Positions 55,113 through 63,314 of a stretch of 64,000 bases of DNA are shown piece by piece. The position numbers and the translations under genes were made by a program. The stretch comes from Streptomyces tanashiensis (GTDB taxonomy: Bacteria > Actinomycetota > Actinomycetes > Streptomycetales > Streptomycetaceae). The notes under the pieces were generated by a model. The model was not told where the DNA came from, ran no database searches, and saw nothing but the letters and a program-made list of their open reading frames with translations. Numbering within the stretch: the first letter of the stretch is position 1; each line of letters begins with the position of its first letter. The stretch is from assembly GCF_014648895.1 (NCBI RefSeq), contig NZ_BMRZ01000001.1:124001-188000 (forward strand), read 5' to 3'.

Positions 55113-55440
55113 GGATACATCCTCCCCCCTCCGCGCGCGTAACCGGTAAGTCATGGCTGAACCGTGCCGTCCGCGCATCTCCCGCCGGTGTGCGAGACGC
55201 GTGGACGACACGGTTCTTCGTCTTCGGTGGCACCGGGTCCCCACCCGGCACCTTCTGTCGTGCCGGGTCCCCACCCGGCACTGCGGTTGTCGCTCAGGCC
55301 GCTCAATGCCTTTCGCTACAGGTCGTAGCGTAACTCCAGGGGAGGAGCGCGCGGGAGGGCGCGAGCGGGATCCGCGCGGTGAACTGCCTCACATCACCGG
55401 CCTCTGGCGGTATACCTACCGGCGGGTATGGTCGCTTTTC
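55113..55440. other. Intergenic region with duplicated hairpins between trx-like and TetR genes
   Basis: No gene is evident in this 328-bp gap. CCGGGTCCCCACCCGGCA occurs at 55233-55250 and again at 55263-55280. Each copy folds into a hairpin with a CCCC loop; the second extends to a perfect 9-bp stem (GTGCCGGGT/ACCCGGCAC, 55260-55281). They lie 120-170 bp upstream of the thioredoxin-like gene. An attenuator or protein-binding site is possible. Confidence 0.6.
55412..55432. promoter_or_regulatory. Candidate TetR operator and -10 box
   Basis: ATACCTACC|GGCGGGTAT (55412-55429) is an 18-bp imperfect palindrome with 7 of 9 pairs. It overlaps a -10-like TATGGT (55427-55432) that lies 8 nt before the ATG at 55441. 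The arrangement suits autorepression of a leaderless TetR gene. Confidence 0.5.
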
Positions 55441-56076
55441 ATGTGTAGTCGCACCAACCCCCGCAGCAGCCGTACCGGGCGCCCCCGCTCCACCGAGGCC
55501 CACACGGCCATCCTGGAGGCGACCCGCGCGGCCCTGGTCGAGCTGGGCTGGTCCAAGCTCACGATGGGGGACGTGGCGGGCCGCGCCGGGGTTGCGAAGA
55601 CGACGCTCTACCGCCGCTGGGCCAACAAGAACGAGCTCGTCGTCGACGCCGTCGCCGTCCTCTTCGACGAACTCGAACTGCCCGACCTGGGTTCCCTCCA
55701 GGCCGACATCGAGCACGTGGTGCTGCAGTTCGCGGCCCTCCTCGAACGGCCCGAGACGAAGACGGCCCTGATGGCCGTCGTGGCCGAATCGACCCGGGAC
55801 GAGCCGCTGCGCGAGCGCATCCGCGCCTCCATAGTCGACCGCCAGAAGCGGCTGGTCCTCGCGGGCCGCGAGCGGGCGCAGCAGCGCGGTGAACTCCCGG
55901 CGGGCCGTGACCCGATGGCGGTGGACGCCACCGACGACCTGATCTTCGACGTCATCGCCGGCGCGGTCGTGCACCGGGCGCTGGTCAGCGCCGAGCCGGT
56001 CGACGCGCCCTGGGTGGCCCGGCTCTCCGCCCTCCTGGTGGGCGGCCTGGGAGCGGCCGCGGCGGCCGGGGCCTGA
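55441..56076 (+). CDS. TetR/AcrR-family transcriptional regulator
   Basis: This 211-residue regulator has the N-terminal HTH HTAILEATRAALVELGWSKLTMGDVAGRAGVAKTTLYRRWANKNELV in sequence. A helical ligand domain follows (TDDLIFDVIAGAVVHRALVSAEPVDAPWV). The ATG at 55441 has no ribosome-binding site but sits just after a -10-like box with an overlapping palindrome. It is convergent with icmA, 57 bp away. Its target, apart from itself, is not evident. Confidence 0.92.
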   Translation: MCSRTNPRSSRTGRPRSTEAHTAILEATRAALVELGWSKLTMGDVAGRAGVAKTTLYRRWANKNELVVDAVAVLFDELELPDLGSLQADIEHVVLQFAALLERPETKTALMAVVAESTRDEPLRERIRASIVDRQKRLVLAGRERAQQRGELPAGRDPMAVDATDDLIFDVIAGAVVHRALVSAEPVDAPWVARLSALLVGGLGAAAAAGA

Positions 56077-56133
56077 GACGACGAGGGGGCGGTACGGGAG
56101 TCCCGTACCGCCCCTTTGTCACGTCCTGCCGGA

Positions 56134-57834
56134 TCAGAAGCCCGGGGGCTCCGTGTAGACGCCCCACTCGTCGCGCAGCGCGTTGCAGATCTCGCCGAGC
56201 GTGGCCTCGGCGCGGACGGCCTCCAGCATCGGGGCGATCATGTTCGAGCCGTCGCGGGCGGCGGCCAGCATCGCGTCGATCGAGGCGCGGACCTTGGCGT
56301 CGTCGCGGCGGCCCTTGCGCTCGCCGAGGACGCGGACCTGCTCCCACTCGACCTCGTGGCTGACCCGCAGGATCTCCAGGTCGCCGGTGACGGAGCCGTG
56401 GTGGACGTTGACGCCGACGACCCGCTTGTCGCCCTTCTCCAGGGACCGCTGGTACTGGAAGGCGGACTCGGCGATCTCGCCGGTGAACCAGCCGTCCTCG
56501 ATGCCGCGCAGGATGCCGGAGGTGATCGGGCCGATGGGGTGCTGCCCGTCCGGGTGGGCGCGGCGGCCGCGCTCCTTGATCTGGTCGAAGATCTTCTCGG
56601 CGTCGGCCTCGATGCGGTCGGTGAGCTGCTCGACGTACCAGGAGCCGCCGAGCGGGTCGGCGACGTTGGCGACGCCGGTCTCCTCCATCAGCACCTGCTG
56701 GGTGCGGAGCGCGATCTCGGCGGCCTGCTCGCTGGGGAGCGCGAGGGTCTCGTCGAGGGCGTTGGTGTGGAGGGAGTTGGTGCCGCCGAGGACGGCGGAG
56801 AGGGCCTCGACCGCGGTGCGGACGACGTTGTTGTACGGCTGCTGGGCGGTGAGGGAGACGCCGGCGGTCTGGGTGTGGAAGCGCAGCCACTGGGCCTTGT
56901 CGGTCTTGGCGCCGTACACCTCCTTCATCCAGCGGGCCCAGATCCGGCGGGCGGCGCGGAACTTGGCGATCTCCTCGAAGAAGTCGAGGTGCGCGTCGAA
57001 GAAGAAGGAGAGGCCGGGGGCGAAGACGTCGACGTCGAGGCCGCGGGAGAGGCCGAGCTCCACGTAGCCGAAGCCGTCGGCGAGGGTGTACGCGAGCTCC
57101 TGCGCGGCCGTCGCCCCGGCCTCGCGGATGTGGTAGCCGGAGACGGAGAGCGGCTTGTACGCGGGGATGTTCGCCGCGCAGTGCTCCATCAGGTCGCCGA
57201 TGAGGCGCAGATGGGGCTCGGGCTCGAAGAGCCACTCCTTCTGCGCGATGTACTCCTTGAAGATGTCGGTCTGGAGCGTGCCGTTGAGGACGCCCGGGTC
57301 GACGCCCTGGCGCTCGGCGGCCACGAGGTACATGCAGAAGGCCGGGACGGCGGGCCCGGAGATCGTCATGGACGTCGTGACGTCCCCGAGCGGGATGTCC
57401 TTGAAGAGGACCTCCATGTCGGCGGCGGAGTCGATGGCGACACCGCAGTGGCCGACCTCGCCGAGGGAGCGGGGGTCGTCGGAGTCGCGGCCCATGAGGG
57501 TGGGCATGTCGAAGGCGACGGAGAGGCCGCCGCCGCCGGCGGCCAGGATCATCTTGTACCGCTCGTTGGTCTGCTCGGCGTTGCCGAAGCCGGCGAACTG
57601 GCGGATGGTCCAGGTGCGGCCCCGGTAGCCGGTCGGGTGGAGACCCCGGGTGAAGGGGTACTCACCGGGCCAGCCGATGCGCTCGAACCCCTCGTAGGTG
57701 TCGCCGGGCCGGGGCCCGTAGACCGGCTCGACGGCGTCGCCGGAGAGCGTGGTGAAGTCGGCGTCCCGCTTGCGGGCCTTGTCGTAACGGGCCTGCCAGC
57801 GACGGCGGCCTTCCTCGATGGCGTCAGCGTCCAT
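56134..57834 (-). CDS. icmA: Isobutyryl-CoA mutase large subunit
   Basis: IcmA interconverts isobutyryl-CoA and n-butyryl-CoA with adenosylcobalamin, linking valine breakdown with butyrate and polyketide precursors. This 566-residue protein has the mutase barrel only (RTWTIRQFAGFGNAEQTNERYKMIL in pieces; AFDMPTLMGRDSDDP; TLQTDIFKEYIAQKEWLF; HTQTAGVSLTAQQPYNNVVRT). It lacks the B12-binding domain, which a separate small subunit IcmB supplies; icmB is not in this window. Length and sequence match the Streptomyces IcmA I recall (566 residues). A perfect 22-bp palindrome lies just upstream of the ATG. Confidence 0.94.
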   Translation of the reverse strand: MDADAIEEGRRRWQARYDKARKRDADFTTLSGDAVEPVYGPRPGDTYEGFERIGWPGEYPFTRGLHPTGYRGRTWTIRQFAGFGNAEQTNERYKMILAAGGGGLSVAFDMPTLMGRDSDDPRSLGEVGHCGVAIDSAADMEVLFKDIPLGDVTTSMTISGPAVPAFCMYLVAAERQGVDPGVLNGTLQTDIFKEYIAQKEWLFEPEPHLRLIGDLMEHCAANIPAYKPLSVSGYHIREAGATAAQELAYTLADGFGYVELGLSRGLDVDVFAPGLSFFFDAHLDFFEEIAKFRAARRIWARWMKEVYGAKTDKAQWLRFHTQTAGVSLTAQQPYNNVVRTAVEALSAVLGGTNSLHTNALDETLALPSEQAAEIALRTQQVLMEETGVANVADPLGGSWYVEQLTDRIEADAEKIFDQIKERGRRAHPDGQHPIGPITSGILRGIEDGWFTGEIAESAFQYQRSLEKGDKRVVGVNVHHGSVTGDLEILRVSHEVEWEQVRVLGERKGRRDDAKVRASIDAMLAAARDGSNMIAPMLEAVRAEATLGEICNALRDEWGVYTEPPGF

Positions 57835-57842
57835 GCTTCGAA

Positions 57843-57864
57843 TTTACTAGGACGTCCTAGTAAA
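57843..57864. promoter_or_regulatory. Perfect 22-bp palindrome upstream of icmA
   Basis: TTTACTAGGAC (57843-57853) and GTCCTAGTAAA (57854-57864) form a perfect, gapless palindrome that ends 9 nt from the icmA ATG. On the minus strand TAGTAA within it could serve as the -10 box, so a bound protein would block transcription. TetR, MarR or similar dimeric regulators are candidates. Confidence 0.75.
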
Positions 57865-57876
57865 TGTCGATGGCAA

Positions 57877-57900
57877 ACCCCCGCACATCAGTGCGGGGGT
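57877..57900 (-). terminator. Hairpin terminator after the DUF3817 gene
   Basis: ACCCCCGCAC (57877-57886) pairs with GTGCGGGGGT (57891-57900) around an ATCA loop. On the minus strand TTTGCC follows. It separates the DUF3817 gene from the icmA promoter. Confidence 0.75.
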
Positions 57901-57906
57901 GAGTCC

Positions 57907-58239
57907 TCAGGCCTTGACCGGCTCCGGCCGCACGCCGCTGACCAGCGGAAGCGTGTCACGGACGACCTTGCGCTCGACGAAGAAGGCGGCGAAGGGGATG
58001 GTCCCGGACAGCAGCACCCACAGGAGCCGGCCGAACGGCCACTTCGCCTTGGAGCCCAGGTCGAAGGCGAAGACCAGATAGATGATGTAGAGGACGCCGT
58101 GGGCCTGGGAGACCGCGAAGGTCACGTCCTCGCCCATCTCGAACCCGTACTTGAAGACCATGCAGGTGCACAGCACGAGCAGCATGACGGCGGTCACGTA
58201 CGCCATGACGCGGTAGCGGGTCAGCACGCTGGATTTCAT
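57907..58239 (-). CDS. DUF3817-type small membrane protein
   Basis: This 110-residue protein has three hydrophobic helices (YRVMAYVTAVMLLVLCTCMVF; SQAHGVLYIIYLVFAFDLG; FGRLLWVLLSGTIPFAAFFVERKV). The arrangement HGVLYIIYLVFAFDL with a trailing FVERKVVRD is typical of DUF3817, a family of unknown function in actinobacteria. It lies 55 bp downstream of a MarR gene on the same strand. A second DUF3817 gene lies at the right edge of the window. Confidence 0.88.
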   Translation of the reverse strand: MKSSVLTRYRVMAYVTAVMLLVLCTCMVFKYGFEMGEDVTFAVSQAHGVLYIIYLVFAFDLGSKAKWPFGRLLWVLLSGTIPFAAFFVERKVVRDTLPLVSGVRPEPVKA

Positions 58240-58294
58240 GGCTCCGAGCGTAACGGCACGTTCCGGGCGATCTTCGCGGGGGCCCGGTTCCGGG

Positions 58295-58804
58295 TCAGCC
58301 CTCGTCGAAGTCGTGCGCGGAGACCCGCAGCGGGCGCAGCATCGCGAAGATCTCCGCGCACTCCTCGGCGTCGTACGCGCCGAGGCCGAACTCCATCTCC
58401 ATCAGGTCGCGGGTCGCGGACTCCACCACCTCGCGGCCCTTCTCCGTGATCGAGGCGAGGGTGCCGCGCCCGTCGTTGGGGTTGGGGCGCTTGTCGACGA
58501 GACCCGACCTCACCAGGCGGTCCACCGTGTTCGTCACCGAGGTGGGGTGGACCATCAGCCGCTCGCCGATCTTGGACATCGGCAGCTCGCCGGCCTTCGA
58601 GAAGGTGAGCAGGACCAGGGCCTCGTACCGCGCGAAGGTCAGTCCGTACGGCTTGACGACCGCGTCGACCTCCGCGAGGAGGATCTGGTGGGCGCGCATG
58701 ATGGAGGTGATCGCGGCCATCGAGGGGACCGGGCCCCAGCGCTTCTGCCAGAGTTCGTCGGCTCGGGCGATGGGGTCGAAGGGGAGACTGAGCGGCTTCG
58801 GCAC
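58295..58804 (-). CDS. MarR-family transcriptional regulator
   Basis: This 169-residue regulator has the MarR winged helix: LTFARYEALVLLTFSKAGELPMSKIGERLMVHPTSVTNTVDRLVRSGLVDKR in sequence, then PNPNDGRGTLASITEKG for the wing. The GTG at 58804 follows AAGG and a TAAGGT box, suggesting a promoter within the end of the upstream MFS gene. An inverted repeat TGACC-9 bp-GGTCA overlaps this box. It may control itself, the MFS gene and the DUF3817 gene downstream. Confidence 0.93.
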   Translation of the reverse strand: MPKPLSLPFDPIARADELWQKRWGPVPSMAAITSIMRAHQILLAEVDAVVKPYGLTFARYEALVLLTFSKAGELPMSKIGERLMVHPTSVTNTVDRLVRSGLVDKRPNPNDGRGTLASITEKGREVVESATRDLMEMEFGLGAYDAEECAEIFAMLRPLRVSAHDFDEG

Positions 58805-58808
58805 GCAT

Positions 58809-58827
58809 TGACCTTACCGACTGGTCA
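58809..58827. promoter_or_regulatory. Candidate MarR operator overlapping the end of the MFS gene
   Basis: TGACC (58809-58813) and GGTCA (58823-58827) form an inverted repeat with a 9-bp spacer. It overlaps the MFS stop codon (58814-58816) and a possible -10 (TAAGGT on the minus strand) of the MarR gene. Confidence 0.4.
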
Positions 58828-60124
58828 TATGCCGGTCAGCCCCGTCTCGCCTTTCGGTCGCCCGCAGCTCGGCGGCGGCCGCGAGGAGGCAGAGCGTGCC
58901 GAGGACGCCGGTGCCCGCGACGACCATGTGCACGGGGGCGAACTCGGCCGCGATCCCGGCCCCGGCCATGCCGACGCCCTGGACGGTCATCATGCCCGCG
59001 GTCATCAGGGTCATGGCCCTCCCCCGCTGCTCCTCGGGGACGGCGGCGACGAACCAGGCGTCGAGACCGAGGGTGTACGCCCCGGTGGCACCGGCCAGGA
59101 GGAGGGCGACGGCCGCGAGGGCGACGCCGGGCTCGGGGGCGTACAGGAGGTAGGGCAGGACGCCGGTGACGGCGAGCGGCAGCACGATCCGGGAGCGGGT
59201 CGCGGCGGAGAGGAACGATCCGGCGAAGAGCTCGCCCGCGATGGTGCCGACGGGCAGCGCGCACATGAGGAGCCCGAGGGCGGCGGTGGAGACGCCGATC
59301 TCGTCGGCGTAGGGGGCGGCGAGCGCCTCGGGGACGACGGCGAAGAGCGGCGGCACCCAGAACATCAGCATCAGGGCCCGCACGCGCCGGTTCCGCAGCA
59401 CCGCCCAGGTGCCGGAGAGCCCGCTCGCCTCGCCGGCCGCCCGGGCGGGACGGCGGGCGGTGCCGAGGCGGAGCAGCAGGGCCGAGACGAGGAAGGTGGT
59501 CGCGGTGACGGCGAGGGCGCCGCGCGGGGGGACGAGGGTGAGGAGGACACCGCCGGCGGCGAAGCCGGTGAGGAGGGCGCTCTGCGACACGATCCGCAGC
59601 AGCGACCGCCCGAGGACGAACAGGTCGCCCTCGCCGAGGATGTCGGCGAGGGTCGCCATGCGGGTGCCGTTGAAGACGGGCGAGACGACGGCGACGGCGC
59701 AGCGCAGGACGAGCAGGACGGCGACGGGGGTGGCGGGGACGACCATGAGCGCGACGCAGCCGGCGCAGACGAGGTCGCAGACGACGAGGATGCGGCGGGG
59801 CGGGAGCCGGTCGGTGAGACCGGCGAGGAGGGTGCCGCCGAGGAGGTACGGCAGGAACCCGAGCGCGAAGGTGAGCGAGGAGAGGAGCGGCGACCGTGTC
59901 AGGTCGTACACGAGCACGGTGAGCGCGAGCTCGCTGACGACGACACCGAGCAGCGAGAAGAGGTGCGCCACGAACACGACCCGGAACTCCCGCACGGCGA
60001 AGACGGCGAGGTAGCCGGGGGCGGGGGCGGTCGTCGCGGGCGCGGCGGGGAGGCCGTCCTCCGAGGCGTGGGCAGGGGTGGGCGCGGGCGCCTGGGACGG
60101 CGCCCGGGTGTCGTTCTCGGGCAT
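58814..60124 (-). CDS. MFS transporter
   Basis: This 436-residue transporter of the MFS_1/enterobactin-exporter-like group has about 12 helices. A disordered Pro/Ala-rich N-terminus (residues 1-36) is followed by the first helix region YLAVFAVREFRVVFVAHLFSLLG. GLTDRLPPRRILVVCD is the loop 2-3 motif. PEEQRGRAMTLMTAGMMTVQGVGM is the loop 10-11 region often seen in drug and siderophore exporters. It ends 9 bp before the MarR gene. An ArsR-type gene diverges 80 bp from its start and is a likely regulator. The substrate is unknown. Confidence 0.88.
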   Translation of the reverse strand: MPENDTRAPSQAPAPTPAHASEDGLPAAPATTAPAPGYLAVFAVREFRVVFVAHLFSLLGVVVSELALTVLVYDLTRSPLLSSLTFALGFLPYLLGGTLLAGLTDRLPPRRILVVCDLVCAGCVALMVVPATPVAVLLVLRCAVAVVSPVFNGTRMATLADILGEGDLFVLGRSLLRIVSQSALLTGFAAGGVLLTLVPPRGALAVTATTFLVSALLLRLGTARRPARAAGEASGLSGTWAVLRNRRVRALMLMFWVPPLFAVVPEALAAPYADEIGVSTAALGLLMCALPVGTIAGELFAGSFLSAATRSRIVLPLAVTGVLPYLLYAPEPGVALAAVALLLAGATGAYTLGLDAWFVAAVPEEQRGRAMTLMTAGMMTVQGVGMAGAGIAAEFAPVHMVVAGTGVLGTLCLLAAAAELRATERRDGADRHMTSR

Positions 60125-60204
60125 GGCCGCAGCGTGCCCGGCGCGGGAGTTCCGGCCTAGACTTTCGGCTCCAGGCGAATGTTCCGGTCGTTCCAGGGGG
60201 CTGC

Positions 60205-61197
60205 GTGCCGTACCACCTGCATTTCGGCGAGGCCGACCCGCTGCGGATCCGGTTCGCGATCTCGCCGCTCTGGGAGACGCACTCGGCCGTGCGGGTCCTC
60301 GCGCGGCCCGCCAAACAGGGGTACCACCTGCCGTGGATGCGGCGGATCGCGGACGCCGCGCGGGAGCTGGACCTCGGGCCGCTGCAGCTGCTGATGCCGC
60401 TCCGCGGGCACAGCCCGGACTTCCTCTATCCGCCGCCGCTGGGGCCCGCCGCCGCCTTCGAGGACGAGATCGCCGCGGTGCGGGAGACCGACCCGGCGCT
60501 GGTCCTGGACGACTTCGAGCGGGCGCTCGCGGAGACCCCGGGGGCGGCCGCGACGCCGGAGGGCCGGCGGCTGCTCGCGGATCCCGCCGGGGCGGTGGTG
60601 CACCTCGCCGAGCTGCTCCGGGAGGCGTGGGAGGCGCTGATCGCCCCGGACTGGCCCCGGCTGCGCGCTCTCCTGGAGGCGGACGTGGCGTACCACTCGC
60701 GGCGGCTCGCGGAGGGCGGGCTCGAACGCCTCCTGGACGAGCTGCACCCGGCCTTCGCGTGGGACGCGGGGACCTCGACGCTCACCGTCGCGTACCCCGG
60801 CCGGCACATCCGGCCGCTGGAGGGGCAGGGGCTCGTCCTGATGCCGTCGGTGTTCACCTGGCCCGACGTGGTGAGCGGCTTCGATCCGCCCTGGCAGCCG
60901 ACGGTGGTCTACCCGGCGCGCGGGATCGGCGGGCTGTGGTCGGAGTCCGGGGACCGCACCCCGGAGGCGCTGGCCCGGCTGCTCGGTCCGGTGCGGGCGG
61001 GCGTCCTGTGTGCCCTGGCCGAGCCGATGGGGACGACGGCGCTCGCCCATCTCCTCGGCCGGGCACCCTCGTCCGTCTCCTCGCATCTGACGGTCCTGCG
61101 GGACGCGGGGCTGCTGACCTCGCGGCGGTACGGCCACCAGGTGCTGTACGAGCGGACGCCGCTGGGCATCGCGCTGTCGGGGGCCGGCCCGGGGTGA
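60205..61197 (+). CDS. ArsR-type regulator with N-terminal DUF5937-like domain
   Basis: This 330-residue protein has a long N-terminal domain (about 1-230; LHFGEADPLRIRFAISPLWET at the start, FPGRHIRP-like YPGRHIRPLEGQGLVLMPSVFTWPDV further on). A C-terminal winged helix follows (LGPVRAGVLCALAEPMGTTALAHLLGRAPSSVSSHLTVLRDAGLLTSRRYGHQVLYERT in sequence). The N-terminal part matches the DUF5937 pattern common in actinobacterial ArsR-like proteins. The GTG has CAGGGGG upstream. It is divergent from the MFS gene and probably regulates it. Confidence 0.87.
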   Translation: MPYHLHFGEADPLRIRFAISPLWETHSAVRVLARPAKQGYHLPWMRRIADAARELDLGPLQLLMPLRGHSPDFLYPPPLGPAAAFEDEIAAVRETDPALVLDDFERALAETPGAAATPEGRRLLADPAGAVVHLAELLREAWEALIAPDWPRLRALLEADVAYHSRRLAEGGLERLLDELHPAFAWDAGTSTLTVAYPGRHIRPLEGQGLVLMPSVFTWPDVVSGFDPPWQPTVVYPARGIGGLWSESGDRTPEALARLLGPVRAGVLCALAEPMGTTALAHLLGRAPSSVSSHLTVLRDAGLLTSRRYGHQVLYERTPLGIALSGAGPG

Positions 61198-61200
61198 CCC

Positions 61201-61890
61201 TCACGCCTCCAGGCGGCGGCGCAGGGTGTAGGTGACGGCCTTCCGCGCGACCGGGTTCAGTTCCTCGACGGCGGCCATCAGGGCCCCGAGCTGCTCCAGG
61301 GCGGTGAGCGCGGCCTCCGCGCCCGCCGGGTCGACCCCTTCGTAGAGTTCGAGGCCGACGAAGGAGGCGGCGACCGCGCGGGCGAGCCCGGCGGGGTCGG
61401 TGAACTCGGCGAGCGGGGTTCCGGCGAGGACGCGGACGAGCACCTGCTCGATCTCGGCGATCCACAGGTCGAGCCCGGCGGCGGTGGCCGGGGCGAGCCG
61501 GGGGTGGGTCTGGGCGCCCGCGAGCAGCTGCCCGAGGACGGCGACATGGCCGGCGTCCCGCTCCTCGGCGTGCATCTCGCGCCCGAAGGCGAGCAGTTCG
61601 GCGAGGCTGCCGACGGAGCGGAGCCGCTCCCGGTGGCGGGCCACCCGCAGCTCGGCGCCGTGCCGGCAGGCGGCCGCGAGCAGTTCGTCGACGGAGCCGA
61701 AGTGGTAGAAGACAAGGGCCTGGTTGACCCCGGCGGTGGTCGCGATCGCGCGCGCGGAGGCCTTGGTGATGCCCTGCTCGACGAGGGTGCGCAGGGCGCC
61801 GTCGAGGAGCTTCTCCCGGGTCTCCTGGCTCCTGGCGTCCTGCGCCGCGGCCTTCGGGACCCGCACGGCCCCCCGCCCGTCCCCGGTCAT
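61201..61890 (-). CDS. TetR-family regulator, last gene of a coupled operon
   Basis: This 229-residue regulator has the HTH SQETREKLLDGALRTLVEQGITKASARAIATTAGVNQALVFYHFGSVDELL in sequence and a helical ligand domain (FVGLELYEGVDPAGAEAAL). The ATG overlaps the stop of the DUF4166 gene (ATGA) and has GGAGGT upstream. Two TTTTGAGC-N4-GCTCAA sites upstream of the first gene of the operon are likely its operators, which would make the whole operon autoregulated. Confidence 0.92.
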   Translation of the reverse strand: MTGDGRGAVRVPKAAAQDARSQETREKLLDGALRTLVEQGITKASARAIATTAGVNQALVFYHFGSVDELLAAACRHGAELRVARHRERLRSVGSLAELLAFGREMHAEERDAGHVAVLGQLLAGAQTHPRLAPATAAGLDLWIAEIEQVLVRVLAGTPLAEFTDPAGLARAVAASFVGLELYEGVDPAGAEAALTALEQLGALMAAVEELNPVARKAVTYTLRRRLEA

Positions 61891-62570
61891 GCCCGTACCT
61901 CCTCGCGCACCGGGCGCAGCCCCGCGCGCACCCCGTGGGAGCCTACGTCGGCGTAGGTGGCGGTGAAGGACCCGCGGTAGCCGAAGAGCGGTCCGAAGCG
62001 GCGGTTGACGACCCGGACGTCGATGCGGAAGCGGCCGGTGCGCTCGTCGAAGGACTCCCGCACCTCGGCCCGGCCCGCCACGAGGTCCGGGACGCGCATG
62101 TCCACCGGGCCCTCGCGGAAGCGGTGTTCGCCGGAGGTGACGAGGAGCGAGCCGTCGGGTTGCGCGGTCGGGTGCAGGTCGCTGGCGAGGTGCTGGTGGG
62201 TGCCGAGGTAGTCGAGGACGCAGTCGCGCTCGGGGCTGTGGACCATGGTGGCGTCGAAGCGCCGGGGGCCGCCGGGCAGGGCGAAGGTGCGGACGAAGGT
62301 GACGGTCTCCCGCCCGTACGAGTCGAGGTAGGGGACGTTCTCGATGGTGAAGGGGACGTCGCGGCCGGTGCGGGGCAGCAGGATGTTCCGCAGGCCGCCG
62401 AGGGCGAGGAAGGGCTTCACGAAGGCCCGGCCGTGCCAGATGCGGTCCATGACGCCCCGTCCGACGCACATCTCGCCGCTCGCGAGTCCGACCGAGAAGC
62501 GCCGCTGGAGCTCCGGGTGGAGCCGCTCGAACTCGGCGTCCCCCATGGCGGTGCGGAAGATCGAGGTCAC
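61887..62570 (-). CDS. DUF4166 domain protein
   Basis: This 227-residue protein matches the DUF4166 pattern: FRTAMGDAEFERLHPELQRRFSVGLASGEMCVGRGVMDRIWHG in sequence near the start, then NVPYLDSYGRETVTFVRTF and FGYRGSFTATY near the end. The function of the family is unknown; members are often near SRPBCC or dehydrogenase genes. The GTG overlaps the stop of the SRPBCC-like gene upstream, and its stop overlaps the TetR start. Strict coupling suggests all three serve one function. Confidence 0.82.
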   Translation of the reverse strand: MTSIFRTAMGDAEFERLHPELQRRFSVGLASGEMCVGRGVMDRIWHGRAFVKPFLALGGLRNILLPRTGRDVPFTIENVPYLDSYGRETVTFVRTFALPGGPRRFDATMVHSPERDCVLDYLGTHQHLASDLHPTAQPDGSLLVTSGEHRFREGPVDMRVPDLVAGRAEVRESFDERTGRFRIDVRVVNRRFGPLFGYRGSFTATYADVGSHGVRAGLRPVREEVRA

Positions 62571-63289
62571 GGCTGCTCCAGGGTGGCGAGGAGCCGGGGC
62601 TCCGCGTGGCGGGCGGGCGGGGTGCGCAGACAGCGCCGGGCCGCGGGGGCGCGCGACGAGGGCGGTACGAGGACGGCGGCGGCGAGCCCGAGGATCGTGA
62701 GCGGGACGGCGGCGGGCGAGACGAGCCCGAGCGGCAGGGCGGTGGCGAGCCAGGGCACGGCCACGAGCAGGATCCGGGCGGCGAGTTCGAGGAGCCAGCG
62801 GTCGCGGGAGCGCTCGGGGGTGATGCCCCGTTCGCACCAGAGCCGCAGCCGGTCGAAGGACCAGGCGGTGGCCCAGCCCATGAGGGGCCGGAAGACGAGC
62901 CGGTCGGCGAGCCGGCCGGCGCGGCCCCAGCGGGGCCGGTAGTCGTAGCCGGTGAGGAAGCGGACGCCGTCGGGGGTGGGGACGTAGCGCCAGTAGCCGC
63001 TGCCCTCGGCGAGGAGCGAGAGCGGGTGCGGCGAGGCGAAGCGGAGGGCGGAGACCCGGTCGCCGCCGGCCCGGTGGCGCTCCCCCGCGGAGACACCGGT
63101 GCCGGCGACGACCAGGAAGGGCAGTACGCGCGTCGCGTAGCGGAAGTGCTGGGGCTCGCCCTCGGCGCGCGGGAGGTACGAGATCTCCGTGAACCGCAGG
63201 TCCCACCGCTGGTGCCGGCCGGGTTCCTGCGTGCGCTCCCAGAGGGTCTCCAGGTCCGCGCGCACGCGCGTCTCGATGTAGAGACCCAT
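62567..63289 (-). CDS. SRPBCC-like protein with C-terminal membrane segments
   Basis: This 240-residue protein has an N-terminal polyketide-cyclase/START-like part (MGLYIETRVRADLETLWERTQEPGRHQRWDLRF in sequence), typical of SRPBCC lipid- or ligand-binding folds. Hydrophobic helices near the C-terminus (LLVAVPWLATALPLGLV, AVPLTILGLAAAVLVPP) would anchor it to the membrane. GGGGGAACGG lies upstream of the ATG. It is first in the operon and follows two TetR-type operators. The function is unknown; a lipid-related role is a reasonable guess. Confidence 0.75.
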   Translation of the reverse strand: MGLYIETRVRADLETLWERTQEPGRHQRWDLRFTEISYLPRAEGEPQHFRYATRVLPFLVVAGTGVSAGERHRAGGDRVSALRFASPHPLSLLAEGSGYWRYVPTPDGVRFLTGYDYRPRWGRAGRLADRLVFRPLMGWATAWSFDRLRLWCERGITPERSRDRWLLELAARILLVAVPWLATALPLGLVSPAAVPLTILGLAAAVLVPPSSRAPAARRCLRTPPARHAEPRLLATLEQP

Positions 63290-63314
63290 GACCGTTCCCC
63301 CAGCTCATCCGGCA

